Counted from the first letter of the stretch, positions 40,619-49,665 are shown. The stretch: DNA of 64,000 nt from Comamonadaceae bacterium (GCA_013297875.1 JAAFIW010000015.1:36885-100884); one strand, 5' to 3'. Made by a program: numbers and translations. Notes: generated by a model not told the origin, from the sequence alone.

Positions 40619-41278
40619 ATGCCCGCACCCGACACCCCACCGGACGCTTTTTCCGATACACCACCGGACTCTGCTGGGGTTTCGCCACCCATCATGGATC
40701 TGACCCACCACTTCCTGATTGCCATGCCTGGCCTGGAAGACGAGATGTTTGCCAAAAGCGTGGTCTACCTGTGCGAGCACAGCCAGCGCGGCGCGCTGGG
40801 GCTGGTGATCAACAAACCCAGCGACATCAACCTGACGAATCTGTTTGAAAAGGTCGAACTCCCGCTGATGCGCGAAGACCTGCGCGAGACGCCTGTTTTT
40901 CATGGCGGGCCAGTGCAAACCGAGCGCGGCTTTGTGTTGCACGAGGCGCTGTATGCCGCAGGCGATACCGCCAAGCCCGACGAATCGGTTTTTGCCTCCA
41001 CCCTGACCATTCCCGGCGGGTTGGAGATGACCACATCGAAAGACGTGTTGGTGGCCCTGTCCACTGGCATGGGCCCTCGCAAGGTATTGATTTCGCTGGG
41101 TTATTCGGCTTGGGGAGAAGGTCAGCTGGAAAGCGAACTGGCTGAAAACAGCTGGCTCACCGTGGGTGCCGACATTGCCGTGATCTTTGACACCCCCGTC
41201 GAGCAGCGCTACGACCGCGCACTCAAGCTGCTGGGCCTTGAAAGCTGGATGGTGCAACCCATGGCCGGGCGTGCCTGA
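40619..41278 (+). CDS. algH: AlgH/YqgE family protein (UPF0301)
   Basis: A 219-residue protein with the family core HHFLIAMPGLEDEMFAKSVVYLCEHSQRGALGLVINKP, HGGPVQTERGFVLHE and ISLGYSAWGEGQLE...AENSWLTV. The N-terminal ~25 residues before MDLTHHF are extra and Pro-rich; a start at 40694 would match the family better but has no clear RBS. Function unknown, historically linked to alginate regulation. It overlaps ruvX by 1 bp (TGATG). Confidence 0.9.
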   Translation: MPAPDTPPDAFSDTPPDSAGVSPPIMDLTHHFLIAMPGLEDEMFAKSVVYLCEHSQRGALGLVINKPSDINLTNLFEKVELPLMREDLRETPVFHGGPVQTERGFVLHEALYAAGDTAKPDESVFASTLTIPGGLEMTTSKDVLVALSTGMGPRKVLISLGYSAWGEGQLESELAENSWLTVGADIAVIFDTPVEQRYDRALKLLGLESWMVQPMAGRA

Positions 41279-41721
41279 TGGCACCTCTAGCGGCTTCAGC
41301 GCCCGTGGTGCCAGCTCATTTGCAAACGTTTTTAGCCTTCGACTTTGGCATCAAGCGCACCGGCGTGGCCACCGGCAACCGCTTGCTGACCCATGCCCAG
41401 CCCCGAGGCACATTGCGCGGCGAAGGCAATGCCCGCTGGCCACTCATTGAAACCACCTTGCGTGAATGGCAGCCCGACGCGCTGGTGGTGGGCGTGCCCT
41501 TTCACCCCGACGGCGCGGCCCATGACAACACCCGGCGCGCCCAACAATTTGCCCGCCAGTTGCGTGGCCGCTTCAAGCTGCCGGTGTTTGAGGTCGATGA
41601 GCGCTACACCACCACCGAAGCCCTCACCCAGGGCGCTCGGGACGCTGATGCAGCGGCGGCAGCCATCATCCTGGAGCAATTTTTAAACGGACTTTCCAAA
41701 AATGACGCAGTTAACCCTTGA
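41278..41721 (+). CDS. ruvX: RuvX/YqgF Holliday-junction resolvase-like nuclease
   Basis: A 147-residue RNase H-fold protein, implicated in 16S rRNA 5' processing and junction resolution. Motifs: FLAFDFGIKRTGVATGN (first acid), VVGVPFHPDGAAHDNTRRAQQFA, and VDERYTTTEAL with the later D of DADAAAAAIILEQFL. Translationally coupled to algH and overlaps pyrR by 20 bp. Confidence 0.93.
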   Translation: MAPLAASAPVVPAHLQTFLAFDFGIKRTGVATGNRLLTHAQPRGTLRGEGNARWPLIETTLREWQPDALVVGVPFHPDGAAHDNTRRAQQFARQLRGRFKLPVFEVDERYTTTEALTQGARDADAAAAAIILEQFLNGLSKNDAVNP

Positions 41722-42202
41722 TGCACAAGCCCTGTACGCGCAATTGCTGCGCGAAGTGCGTGCCCTTCACCGGCCCAATATGCACCTGGTTGGCATCACC
41801 TCTGGCGGTGCCTGGCTGGCCGAGAAAATGCAGCGCGACCTGGGCCTGTCTGGCGAGCCCGGCATCATTTCTTCAGCCATGCACCGCGACGACTTGAGCC
41901 GCCGCAAACTGGCCGCCACCGCGCAAACGCGGCTGAACTTTGATGTGAACCAGGCCCACATCATCTTGCTGGACGACGTGCTGTACACCGGCCGCACCAT
42001 CCGCGCCGCGCTCAACGAGCTGTTTGACTTCGGCCGCCCCGCCAGGGTGCAACTGGCGGTGCTGGTAGACCGCGGCGGGCGCGAGCTGCCAATTGCTGCC
42101 GATCTTGCCGCCGCCCGCGTGGTGCTGCCCGCAAGCCAGTCGCTGGCGCTGGCACGCGATGCGCAGGGTGTATTCAGTTTCAACGTGGAAGAAAGGGCCT
42201 AG
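41702..42202 (+). CDS. pyrR: PyrR-type phosphoribosyltransferase / pyrimidine regulator
   Basis: A 166-residue PRT-fold protein with the PRPP loop HIILLDDVLYTGRTIRAAL (~88-106) and LVDRGGRELPI. In the family it has uracil phosphoribosyltransferase and/or RNA-binding regulator activity. It precedes pyrB and pyrC-like genes, as in many beta- and gammaproteobacteria. Its TAG stop coincides with the first bases of the terminal repeat of a palindromic element. Confidence 0.9.
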   Translation: MTQLTLDAQALYAQLLREVRALHRPNMHLVGITSGGAWLAEKMQRDLGLSGEPGIISSAMHRDDLSRRKLAATAQTRLNFDVNQAHIILLDDVLYTGRTIRAALNELFDFGRPARVQLAVLVDRGGRELPIAADLAAARVVLPASQSLALARDAQGVFSFNVEERA

Positions 42203-42467
42203 GGCGTGTTAACAGTCATTTTGTGGGTGCGAACGGGGTCAAAACAGCGCCAATCTAGGCGTGTGACGACGGCAAGGCTGGAGCCTTGCCTAGGAGCGCA
42301 ACGACGAGTGGCGCTGTTTTCACCCCGTTCCCTTCGGGTTGCGGTCAAAAAGGCTTTGCGCGGCGTTGCGAAGCCTTGCCGGGGGATACCCCGGCTGCGT
42401 TTCGCGCCTTGCGCAAAGCCTTTTTGACTCGCAACGCATCCCACAAAATGACTGTTAACAAGCCCTA
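42200..42467. mobile_element. 268-bp MITE-like palindromic element between pyrR and pyrB
   Basis: Terminal inverted repeats of 28 bp with one mismatch (42200-42227 and 42440-42467), containing TGTTAACAGTCATTTTGTGG. The outer ends read TA|GGGC and GCCC|TA, which would fit TA target duplication as used by IS630/mariner-type elements. Inside are further nested inverted repeats (GAACGGGGT / ACCCCGTTC, GGCAAGGC-TGGA-GCCTTGCC, AAAAAGGCTTTGCGC / GCGCAAAGCCTTTTT). No coding capacity is seen. It fills nearly the whole intergenic gap. Confidence 0.7.
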
Positions 42468-42471
42468 AACC

Positions 42472-43434
42472 ATGCTCTACCGCCGCAACCCCCAACTGAA
42501 CAAAAACGGTGAACTCATTCACCTGTTGTCCACCGAAGGCCTGCCCAAAAGCATCTTGCTGCACATTTTGGACACCGCTGCCAACTTTGCCAGCGTGGGC
42601 GACCGCGAGGTGAAAAAGGTGCCCTTGCTGCGCGGCAAAAGTGTGTTCAATCTCTTCTTTGAAAACTCCACCCGCACCCGCACCACCTTCGAAATTGCCG
42701 CCACGCGCCTGAGCGCGGACGTGATCAACCTGGATATTGCCCGCTCGTCGGCCACCAAGGGCGAGTCGCTGCTGGACACGATTGCCAACCTGAGCGCCAT
42801 GGCAGCTGATTTGTTTGTGGTGCGGCACAGCGAATCCGGCGCGCCCTACCTGATCGCTCAGCATGTAGCGCCCCATGTGCACGTCATCAACGCCGGGGAC
42901 GGCCGCCATGCACACCCCACCCAGGGCCTGCTGGACATGTACACCATCCGCCACTACAAAAAAGACTTTTCCAAACTGTCGGTCGCCATCGTGGGCGACG
43001 TGCTGCACTCACGCGTGGCCCGCTCCGACATCCATGCGCTGACGACGCTCGGCTGCCCCGATGTGCGCGTGGTCGGCCCCAAAACCCTGGTGCCGGGTGA
43101 TCTCTCCCACATGGGCGTACGCGTGTGCCACCAGTTGGAAGAGGGCATCAAAGACTGTGATGTGGTCATCATGCTGCGCCTGCAAAACGAGCGGATGAAC
43201 GGCGCGCTACTACCCTCAGCGCAGGAGTTTTTCAAGAGCTACGGCCTCACGCAAGACAAGCTGAAACATGCCAAACCCGACGCCATCGTCATGCACCCCG
43301 GCCCCATCAACCGTGGCGTGGAAATTGACTCGGCGGTGGTCGACGGCAAGCAAAGCGTGATCCTGCCGCAGGTCACTTTCGGCATTGCGGTGCGCATGGC
43401 GGTCATGAGCATTGTTTCGGGGAATGACGCATGA
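42472..43434 (+). CDS. pyrB: Aspartate carbamoyltransferase catalytic subunit
   Basis: A 320-residue enzyme forming carbamoyl aspartate, the committed step of pyrimidine synthesis. The carbamoyl-phosphate site is [16 protein letters not shown]; other motifs are [19 protein letters not shown] (substrate His/Gln), [12 protein letters not shown] and [14 protein letters not shown]. The ATG lies 5 bp after the end of the palindromic element, leaving no clear independent RBS. Works with the PyrC-like subunit downstream. Confidence 0.95.
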   Translation: MLYRRNPQLNKNGELIHLLSTEGLPKSILLHILDTAANFASVGDREVKKVPLLRGKSVFNLFFENSTRTRTTFEIAATRLSADVINLDIARSSATKGESLLDTIANLSAMAADLFVVRHSESGAPYLIAQHVAPHVHVINAGDGRHAHPTQGLLDMYTIRHYKKDFSKLSVAIVGDVLHSRVARSDIHALTTLGCPDVRVVGPKTLVPGDLSHMGVRVCHQLEEGIKDCDVVIMLRLQNERMNGALLPSAQEFFKSYGLTQDKLKHAKPDAIVMHPGPINRGVEIDSAVVDGKQSVILPQVTFGIAVRMAVMSIVSGNDA

Positions 43435-43474
43435 GCACGCACACAACTGTTGGACGCAGAGGGCGCGAAGATTT

Positions 43475-43552
43475 CGCGAAGGACGCAAAAGGGCGTCCCA
43501 ATTTTTCTTGGCTGTTCTTTCGCGTCCTTCGCGCCTTTTCGCGTCCTTCGCG
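43475..43552. repeat. Inverted repeat in the pyrB-pyrC spacer
   Basis: Imperfect arms CGCGAAGGACGCAAAAGGGC (from 43475) and CGCCTTTTCGCGTCCTTCGC (to 43552) can form a long hairpin. The GCGAAGGACGC word is reiterated, as in widespread degenerate intergenic repeats. There is no T-run, so it is not a classic terminator; it may stabilise or attenuate the message. Confidence 0.6.
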
Positions 43553-43591
43553 TCCGGTCAAGCCCGTTTTCAAAACTTCGGGAGCCACGTT

Positions 43592-44893
43592 GTGAAGATA
43601 CTCGTACAAGGTGGCCGCGTCATCAACCCTGCCACCGGTTTTGATCAAATATGCGATGTTGCCCTTGAATCTACTAGGGTTTTAGCTATACAAAACATAG
43701 CGAGTAGTTTTGAGCCGAGGAAGGTCATCAACGCCACTGGCTGCATCGTCGCCCCCGGCTTGATCGACCTGTCCGCGCGCCTGCGCGAGCCGGGCTATGA
43801 GCATGAGGGCATGCTCGAATCAGAAATGGCCGCTGCAGTGGCCGGTGGCATCACCAGCCTGGTGTGCCCGCCCGATACCGACCCCGTATTGGATGAACCC
43901 GGCCTGGTCGAAATGCTCAAGATGCGCGCCGAAAAGCTGCACCAGGCCCGCGTGTTTCCACTGGGGGCGCTTACCCGCGGGCTGGCTGGTCAAGCGCTCA
44001 CCGAAATGGCTGAGTTGACCGAGGCCGGTTGCATTGGTTTTGGCCAGGCCGAGGTGCCGGTGGCCGACACCCAGGTGCTGCAACGGGCGCTGCAATACGC
44101 CGCTACCTGGGGCTATGCCGTGTGGTTGCGCCCGCAGGATCTGCACCTGGGCAAGGGCGTGGCCGCCAGCGGCGCCATGGCCACGCGGCTGGGCCTGTCG
44201 GGCGTGCCGGTGGCTGCTGAAACCATTGCGCTGCACACGATTTTCGAGCTGATGCGCAGCACCGGCGCGCGCGTACACCTGTGCCGCATCAGCAGCGCCG
44301 CTGGCGTGGAGCTCGTGCGCCAGGCCAAGGCCGAAGGCCTGCCGGTGACCAGCGACATCAGCATCAATTCCCTGCACTTGACCGACGCTGACATTGGCTA
44401 CTTCGACAGCCGCATGCGCCTGAACCCGCCGCTGCGCCAGCAGCGCGACCGCGATGCCCTGCGCCAAGGCCTGGCCGACGGCACCATCGACGCCCTGGTG
44501 TCAGACCACACGCCGGTCGACGAAGACGCCAAGGCCTTGCCCTTTGCAGAAGCCGAACCCGGTGCTACCGGCCTGGAGTTGCTGCTCAGCCTGGCCTTGA
44601 AGTGGAGCCACGACAGTGCAATTGCGCTACCCAAAGCCCTGTCGGTGCTCACCACCGGCCCTGCCCAGGTGCTCGGCAGCGCCCTGGGCACGCTGCAAGC
44701 CAGCGCTGGCCAGTTGGTGGAAGGCGGGGTGGCCGACCTCTGTATTTTTGACCCGCAAGCCACCTGGGTGCCCAGTGACACCACCCTGCACAGCCAGGGC
44801 AAGCACACGCCGTTTTCCGACTACGAGCTACCAGGGCGCGTGCGCTGCACGGTCGTGGGTGGGCAGGTGGCGTATCTGCAGGGCGTTGTTTGA
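43592..44893 (+). CDS. pyrC: Dihydroorotase-like protein lacking the catalytic His pair (PyrX type)
   Basis: A 433-residue amidohydrolase-fold protein. The family metal motif DxHxHxR is replaced by DLSARLREPG, so the zinc ligands are missing; the later SDHTPVDEDA remains close to SDHAP. This matches non-catalytic PyrC' partners that form a complex with aspartate carbamoyltransferase in Pseudomonas and Burkholderiales. A true dihydroorotase must be elsewhere. GTG 43592 is chosen: GGGAG lies upstream and the family N-terminus KILVQGGRVINPATG begins here. Confidence 0.88.
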   Translation: MKILVQGGRVINPATGFDQICDVALESTRVLAIQNIASSFEPRKVINATGCIVAPGLIDLSARLREPGYEHEGMLESEMAAAVAGGITSLVCPPDTDPVLDEPGLVEMLKMRAEKLHQARVFPLGALTRGLAGQALTEMAELTEAGCIGFGQAEVPVADTQVLQRALQYAATWGYAVWLRPQDLHLGKGVAASGAMATRLGLSGVPVAAETIALHTIFELMRSTGARVHLCRISSAAGVELVRQAKAEGLPVTSDISINSLHLTDADIGYFDSRMRLNPPLRQQRDRDALRQGLADGTIDALVSDHTPVDEDAKALPFAEAEPGATGLELLLSLALKWSHDSAIALPKALSVLTTGPAQVLGSALGTLQASAGQLVEGGVADLCIFDPQATWVPSDTTLHSQGKHTPFSDYELPGRVRCTVVGGQVAYLQGVV

Positions 44894-44904
44894 CGGCTTT
44901 TTCG

Positions 44905-44955
44905 GCTCCCGTGCAGACAGGAAGTGCTCGAGCAGCTATTAAATTTGTAGCAGAT
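44905..44955 (+). repeat. Interspersed repeat between pyrC-like and receiver genes
   Basis: GGCTCC, then GTGCTCGAGCAGCTATTAAA and TTTGTAGCAGAT match the consensus. It occupies most of the gap between the convergent genes. Confidence 0.8.
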
Positions 44956-45332
44956 CAGACCATCACGCTGCGGATGGCCTTCAACAGTTGATCCGTCGAG
45001 GCAGTTTTTGAGACGCCGGTCAGGCCGCCGAAAGGCCCGCTGAGTTCGGTGATTTGCCCGCCGGGCACAGCACTGCTGAGGTACAGCAGCGGAGTGCGGC
45101 AGGTGATGCTGTCTTGCGACAGCTCGAACGCCACCTCGTCTCCTTTCATGTTGGGCATGTTGATGTCGCACAGGATCACATCGGGTTTGACGCTGCGCGC
45201 CAGTTTGACGGCCTGGGTGGGATCGGTCAGCGACTGAACCTCAAAGTATCGGCTCAGCCGGGCAGCCAGCGCGGCCACGATGCTGTCGTCGTCGTCAATC
45301 AGCAAGAGCTTGAGTCGGGTGGATGTGGTCAT
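44955..45332 (-). CDS. Stand-alone response regulator receiver protein
   Basis: A 125-residue CheY-like receiver: LLIDDDDS acidic pocket, phospho-Asp in VILCDINMPNMKGDE, YLSSAV, and Lys in GVSKTAS. There is no output domain and no kinase next to it, so partner and output are unknown. ATG 45332 (MTTSTRLK) is preferred over a start 16 codons upstream. Confidence 0.85.
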   Translation of the reverse strand: MTTSTRLKLLLIDDDDSIVAALAARLSRYFEVQSLTDPTQAVKLARSVKPDVILCDINMPNMKGDEVAFELSQDSITCRTPLLYLSSAVPGGQITELSGPFGGLTGVSKTASTDQLLKAIRSVMV

Positions 45333-45381
45333 GATGGGTTGGGGCAAGCGGGGCCTTTGGCAGGTGAAAATTGTAGCCAAA

Positions 45382-45436
45382 ACAGGCCCACGTGCAAGCT
45401 AGGCAGGCTCAAGCAGCTATGTTTATCGTAGCAAAC
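45382..45436 (+). repeat. Interspersed repeat upstream of the receiver gene
   Basis: AGGCCC, GGCTCAAGCAGCTATG, ATCGTAGCAAA. It lies between the receiver gene start and the hupE stop. Confidence 0.75.
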
Positions 45437-45437
45437 C

Positions 45438-46628
45438 TTACACATCAAATGCCCGCTGCACAAACCAGTAGGCGGCCAGCAGCGCGATCACCACCGAGCC
45501 TGTCTTGAGCAGACCCAGTTGGTAAAAGCGTGTGTTGCGCAGCGTGTAGGCAAAGGGCAAAAACGCGGCGACGATGGCCAGTTGGCCCAGTTCCACGCCC
45601 ACGTTGAACGCAATCAGCGCCAGCACCAGCGCTTGCTGGGGCAGGCCCAGGTCGGCCAGCACCGAGGCAAAGCCAAAGCCGTGAATCAGGCCAAACACAA
45701 AGGCCATGACCCAGCGGGCCTGGCCGGGCCCGCCCCCACCACCCGATTGGCGCAGGTTGTTCACCGCCGCCAGCACCACCGACGCCGCGATGGCCGATTC
45801 GACCCAGCGCGAGGGCAGGCTGATGATTTGCAGCGCCGCCAGGCTCAGCGTGATGGAGTGGGCGATGGTGAAAGCGGTGACCACCTTGAGCACGTCTTTG
45901 AACACCTCGCTGAACCGCGACGCACCGGTGGTGTGCAGCGTCGATTCGCTGAAGCCGCTGCGCCGCACCAGCACCGCCGGCAGCAGCAGGGCCAGCAGAA
46001 ACAGAATGTGGTCAAACCCGATCCAGATGTGCCAGGTGCCTTCTGCGATGTACTGGCGAACGGTTTCCCAAGCGCTGGGCGCTGCCAGCGCCAGGTTTTG
46101 CTGGGCTGAGCCCGATGCAAACACCCTTGCTGTGACCGCAGCCGCGTTGGCCGCGCCGCCCGGCGACCACTGCACCAAACCCCGGTGCGTGGGGTCGACA
46201 TCAAACAGGGCGCTGTAACGCACGGGCAGCTGGTCTTGCAGCCCGCTGCATTGAAGGGTGGCCTGCAACACGGCATAGGTGCCGTCGCTGTGCTTGTCCA
46301 GCGCCAGTGGCTGCAGGTCTTGCCAGGTGCAAGGCTGCTCGGGCACGCCCAGGCTGAGGCGGCTTTGCGCGTATTGCGTGATGGCGCTGCTGCGCTGGCG
46401 CACCTCGCCCCAGGTCAGCTCGCCATCGTTGTTGGCATCCAGCTGCAGCGCATAGTCCAGGTCGCGCAATGCAATGTCCCAGCGCAGGCTGAACTGGCCG
46501 CTGCTACCCGCTTGTGCGGCCAGCGTCAGGTAACTGTCGCTGGGCTTGTGGGCCAGCGCGACAGGGCTGAGCACCAGCAGCGCGAGGGCAGGGGGCAAAC
46601 ACCGCAGAAATCTCAAAAACCGCTTCAT
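45438..46628 (-). CDS. HupE/UreJ-like membrane protein with periplasmic EF-hand-like loop
   Basis: A 396-residue protein. A signal peptide (LPPALALLVLSPVALAHKPSDSYL, cleaved near ALA) is followed by a ~190-residue periplasmic region containing DANNDGELTWGE, a calcium-binding EF-hand-type loop. About six to seven TM helices follow, with conserved His in GTWHIWIGFDHILFLLAL, FTIAHSITLSLA and FGLIHGFGFA, the HupE/UreJ_2 metal-transport pattern (nickel or cobalt inferred). It overlaps the upstream TPR gene by 4 bp, so they form an operon. Confidence 0.82.
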   Translation of the reverse strand: MKRFLRFLRCLPPALALLVLSPVALAHKPSDSYLTLAAQAGSSGQFSLRWDIALRDLDYALQLDANNDGELTWGEVRQRSSAITQYAQSRLSLGVPEQPCTWQDLQPLALDKHSDGTYAVLQATLQCSGLQDQLPVRYSALFDVDPTHRGLVQWSPGGAANAAAVTARVFASGSAQQNLALAAPSAWETVRQYIAEGTWHIWIGFDHILFLLALLLPAVLVRRSGFSESTLHTTGASRFSEVFKDVLKVVTAFTIAHSITLSLAALQIISLPSRWVESAIAASVVLAAVNNLRQSGGGGGPGQARWVMAFVFGLIHGFGFASVLADLGLPQQALVLALIAFNVGVELGQLAIVAAFLPFAYTLRNTRFYQLGLLKTGSVVIALLAAYWFVQRAFDV

Positions 46629-47839
46629 GACTTGCCCCCACCCAACTGCGCCAGCTGCGCGGCCAGCGCCTTCAGTTGCGGGTCTTCATACCCACTGGCT
46701 TGCAGCCAGGCCAGCGCCGGTTGTGCGGCAGCTACCTGCTTGGCCGCCAGCGCGGCACGCATCAAAATTTCTGCATCGCGGGGCTCTTTCTGGGTTTTGT
46801 AGTTGTCGCTGGCCAGGGCCAGAGCTTTGGTCGGGTTGGCTTGCAGGTCGAGTGCAAAGCGCGCGGCTTCCTGTTCGTGCAGGCTGTCGCCGCGCTGGGT
46901 GGCGGCGTCAAACCGGTCTTTCAGCTGCGCTGACCAGCCGGCGGTGCGGGGGTCCTGCGTGGCCTGGCCGGCCAGGGCCAGGCGCAGCAGCAGCACGTCC
47001 GAGCGCTCCCAGCTGGCCAGCAGGGTGATGACCTCGGCAGGTCGTTTTTGCTGGAGCAAAAAGTCGCTGTAGGCGGCCAGCAAAAACTGGTCGGTAATGC
47101 CCAGTGCCAGGGCTTCCTTGAAGTAGGCCTCGGCCTGGGCGGGCTGCTGCAGCCGCCAGCTCATTTCGGCCAGGCGTGTGAGCTGCCACATCAGCAGCTC
47201 GGGTGATTCAGCCGGTTGCACGGTGCGCGCGCGCGCCAGGGCCGCTTGCAATTGCGCCTGAGCTGCCGCCAGCTCGCCGGTGCTGGCGCGGGCGTAGGCG
47301 ATGCAGCCTGCGGCGGTGAGCGTCGAGGTGAGCGGGGCCATGCGCTGGCACTCGGCCTTGGCATCGTCGTAGCGTGCTTGCACCATGAAGATGGCGGCGC
47401 GCCAGGCATAAGGCTCGGGTGAGGGCGGGCCCACCTCGCCAGCCCGGGCCAGGCTGGCCAGGGCACCAGCAAAGTCGTGCGTGTACTGCTGCACCATGCC
47501 CAAGGCCAGCCAGTAGCGGCCATCGGCACCGGCCGGCGGGCTGCTGCCCAGCGCCGCCAGCGCATAGCCGGAGTAGCGCGGGTCCCCCTGGGCCATGGCC
47601 AGCGAAAAATAACGCCGGGCCACGTCGGCGCGCAGGGCTGCATCGTTCGGCTGCGCGGCCAGTTGCCGGCGCAGCGACTCCACCCGGCTCACGCTGGCGT
47701 CACTGCGGCTGGCGGGCAGGCGCTCGACGACTTCGCTGTCATTGGCGGGGGTAAACAGGGCGGCGTGGGCGGGTGAGGGCAGGCACAGGGCAAGCAGGCT
47801 GACGCACAGCAGGGTGGGTGTGAGCAGTTTGTGGGGCAT
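46625..47839 (-). CDS. Exported TPR-repeat protein
   Basis: A 404-residue protein with a signal peptide (LLTPTLLCVSLLALCLPSPAHA) and multiple helix-turn-helix TPR-like units, for example PNDAALRADVARRYFSLAMAQGD, GRYWLALGMVQQYTHDFAGALASLARAGE and PAQAEAYFKEALALGITDQFLLAAYSDFLLQ. It probably acts as a periplasmic scaffold. Co-transcribed with the HupE-like gene (ATGA overlap), so a role in the same process is inferred. ATG 47839 is favoured because the signal peptide starts there. Confidence 0.75.
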   Translation of the reverse strand: MPHKLLTPTLLCVSLLALCLPSPAHAALFTPANDSEVVERLPASRSDASVSRVESLRRQLAAQPNDAALRADVARRYFSLAMAQGDPRYSGYALAALGSSPPAGADGRYWLALGMVQQYTHDFAGALASLARAGEVGPPSPEPYAWRAAIFMVQARYDDAKAECQRMAPLTSTLTAAGCIAYARASTGELAAAQAQLQAALARARTVQPAESPELLMWQLTRLAEMSWRLQQPAQAEAYFKEALALGITDQFLLAAYSDFLLQQKRPAEVITLLASWERSDVLLLRLALAGQATQDPRTAGWSAQLKDRFDAATQRGDSLHEQEAARFALDLQANPTKALALASDNYKTQKEPRDAEILMRAALAAKQVAAAQPALAWLQASGYEDPQLKALAAQLAQLGGGKS

Positions 47840-47981
47840 GAGTAGGGTGGGTCGCGGCTGGAGCAGGGCCAGCAAAAGAGGCAATGCTACGTGCTGTCCA
47901 GTTACGCGGGCCAGGCCCGCTTGGTTTCACGGAAGGCTGGCGGCTCGTCGGGTTTCTAGGTGCACCCCGAGTCTGACCTTT

Positions 47982-48030
47982 TTTGCTCCTCAATTCGTAG
48001 CTGCTCGTGCGCACCTACTGCGCACGAGAG
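47982..48030 (-). repeat. Interspersed repeat between TPR and acyltransferase genes
   Basis: On the minus strand it reads GTAGGTGCGCACGAGCAGCT, then ACGAATTGAGGAGCA, a diverged copy. An extra palindrome TGCGCA...CTCGTGCGCA / TGCGCACGAG overlaps it and may act as a bidirectional terminator. Confidence 0.55.
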
Positions 48031-48054
48031 CCCAAAAGGGCCCCAAACGCCGGT

Positions 48055-49665
48055 TTAAGCAGCCTTTGCCCGTCGAACAGTGGGTCTTTTAGCGGCGGGC
48101 TTAGCTGCCAGCGGCTTGGCGGCTGCGCGGCGCGGCAATTTGACGGCGGTTTCGTCACTGGGGGCCGACAACTGCTTGTCAGCTTTTGGGGTGGCTTTTT
48201 GTGCAGGTGCTGCATCCACCACGCCCGATTCCACCGCCTGTTGCGCCGCATGCTGCTGCGCCCGCACCAGCAAGGTCTGGTGCTCGGCTAACAGATAGTC
48301 ACCCAAGTCATTCACATCGGGCAGGGCGCGGCGGCAGGCGATCAGGCCGTAGTCCAGCCGGCCGGCATAGCTTTGCACGGTGATGTTCAAGGCCATGCCG
48401 TGTGTCGCGATCGACACGGGGTAGTAGCTGACCATTTTGGCACCGGCAAAGTACATCGGCACCGGGCTGCCGGGCACGTTGGAGATGATGATGTTGGCCA
48501 GCGGCGGCAGCACATTGGCGGCGCGCGAGCGGCCAAACAATGAGGCCAGGCTGGAGATCAGCCACGGCGCGCCCAGCATCGGAAAGTCGGTGGGAATGGC
48601 ACCTTTCACGCGGCCCATCATGGCCTTGTTGGCATCGCTGGCGGTGTGGATGGCATACAGGCGCTCCACCGGGTCGGCAATGTCGGTGGCCAGGGTCATC
48701 ACGGTCATGCTGACCTGGTTGTTGGTATCGGTGTTGCCGGCCTCGCGCAGGCTCACCGGCACGGCGGCCACCAGTGACTTGACCGGCAGGTTTTCATACT
48801 CCTGCAAGTAGCGGCGCATGGCCCCGGCGGTGGTGGCCATGACCACATCGTTCAAGGTGGCACCGAAGGTTTTGCCAATCATCTTGGTTTCGGCCAGCGA
48901 GATGGTGCGCCCGGCAAACGAGCGCTGGTTGGTGATGGCCACATTCATCAAGGTGCGTGGGCCAAACAAACGCAAATTGCTGGGCGGGCGCCAGTTGCGC
49001 TTGCCGTTTTCGTCTTTCTCGGGCACCACCACATCGCGCACGGCCCGCAAAATTGTGGGCGCGGTTTGCACCAGTTTGACGGTCTCCAGCACCGTGTTGC
49101 GAATGGCCGCACCGGCCAGCTCGGCAATGCCCAGCTGGTAGTCGTTGCGCCGCACATTGGGGCGCGGCGGCTTGACCACCCGGCCCACCGGCTCAAAGTC
49201 AAAAATCGCCTTGGCCACGGCCACACCGGCCTGGCCATCAATGGCCGCATGGTGGGCCTTGGTGTACAGCGCCACCTGCCCACTTTTCAGCCCGTCAATG
49301 ATGAAAAACTCCCACAGCGGGCGGCTGCGATCCAGCAGGGTGGAATGCAAGCGGCCCACGTATTGCTGCAACTGCCGGTTGGTGCCCGGCTTGGGCAGGG
49401 TTTCATGGCGCACATGGTGGTCCAGGTCAATGTCGTCATCGTCTATCCACACCGGGTTGGACAAATCAAACGGCATCAGCGCCAGCTTGCGCGTGAGCAC
49501 CTTCGCCAGGTGAATGCGGGCGGCGATATGCGCCTTGGCATCTTCATAAAAATCACCCTCATAGCCCGGCGGCAAATCCATCACGTTCAGCGAACCCACA
49601 TGCATGGGCATTTCGGGCGATTCGATGTGCAAAAACATGGCGTCTAAGCCGGACAGGTGGTGCAT
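48055..49665 (-). CDS. Wax ester synthase / diacylglycerol acyltransferase (WS/DGAT)
   Basis: A 536-residue acyl-CoA:alcohol/diacylglycerol acyltransferase making neutral storage lipid. It has the N-terminal LSGLDAMFLHIESPEMPMHVG and the catalytic HHxxxDG motif as HHAAIDGQAG (~residue 140). The C-terminal domain contains NVPGSPVPMYFAGAKMVSYYPVS and the basic Ala/Lys/Pro-rich tail. ATG 49665 has AGGAG upstream. It fits with PHB depolymerase in a storage-lipid-capable organism. Confidence 0.92.
   Translation of the reverse strand: MHHLSGLDAMFLHIESPEMPMHVGSLNVMDLPPGYEGDFYEDAKAHIAARIHLAKVLTRKLALMPFDLSNPVWIDDDDIDLDHHVRHETLPKPGTNRQLQQYVGRLHSTLLDRSRPLWEFFIIDGLKSGQVALYTKAHHAAIDGQAGVAVAKAIFDFEPVGRVVKPPRPNVRRNDYQLGIAELAGAAIRNTVLETVKLVQTAPTILRAVRDVVVPEKDENGKRNWRPPSNLRLFGPRTLMNVAITNQRSFAGRTISLAETKMIGKTFGATLNDVVMATTAGAMRRYLQEYENLPVKSLVAAVPVSLREAGNTDTNNQVSMTVMTLATDIADPVERLYAIHTASDANKAMMGRVKGAIPTDFPMLGAPWLISSLASLFGRSRAANVLPPLANIIISNVPGSPVPMYFAGAKMVSYYPVSIATHGMALNITVQSYAGRLDYGLIACRRALPDVNDLGDYLLAEHQTLLVRAQQHAAQQAVESGVVDAAPAQKATPKADKQLSAPSDETAVKLPRRAAAKPLAAKPAAKRPTVRRAKAA

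Noticed and set aside
43663..43715. Possible further copy of the interspersed repeat inside the pyrC-like gene (TTTAGCTATACAAAACATAG)
   Set aside because: Only the GCTAT/ATAGC ends fit; the TGCTCAAGCA core is absent and the protein is not longer than its family here, so it was not counted.
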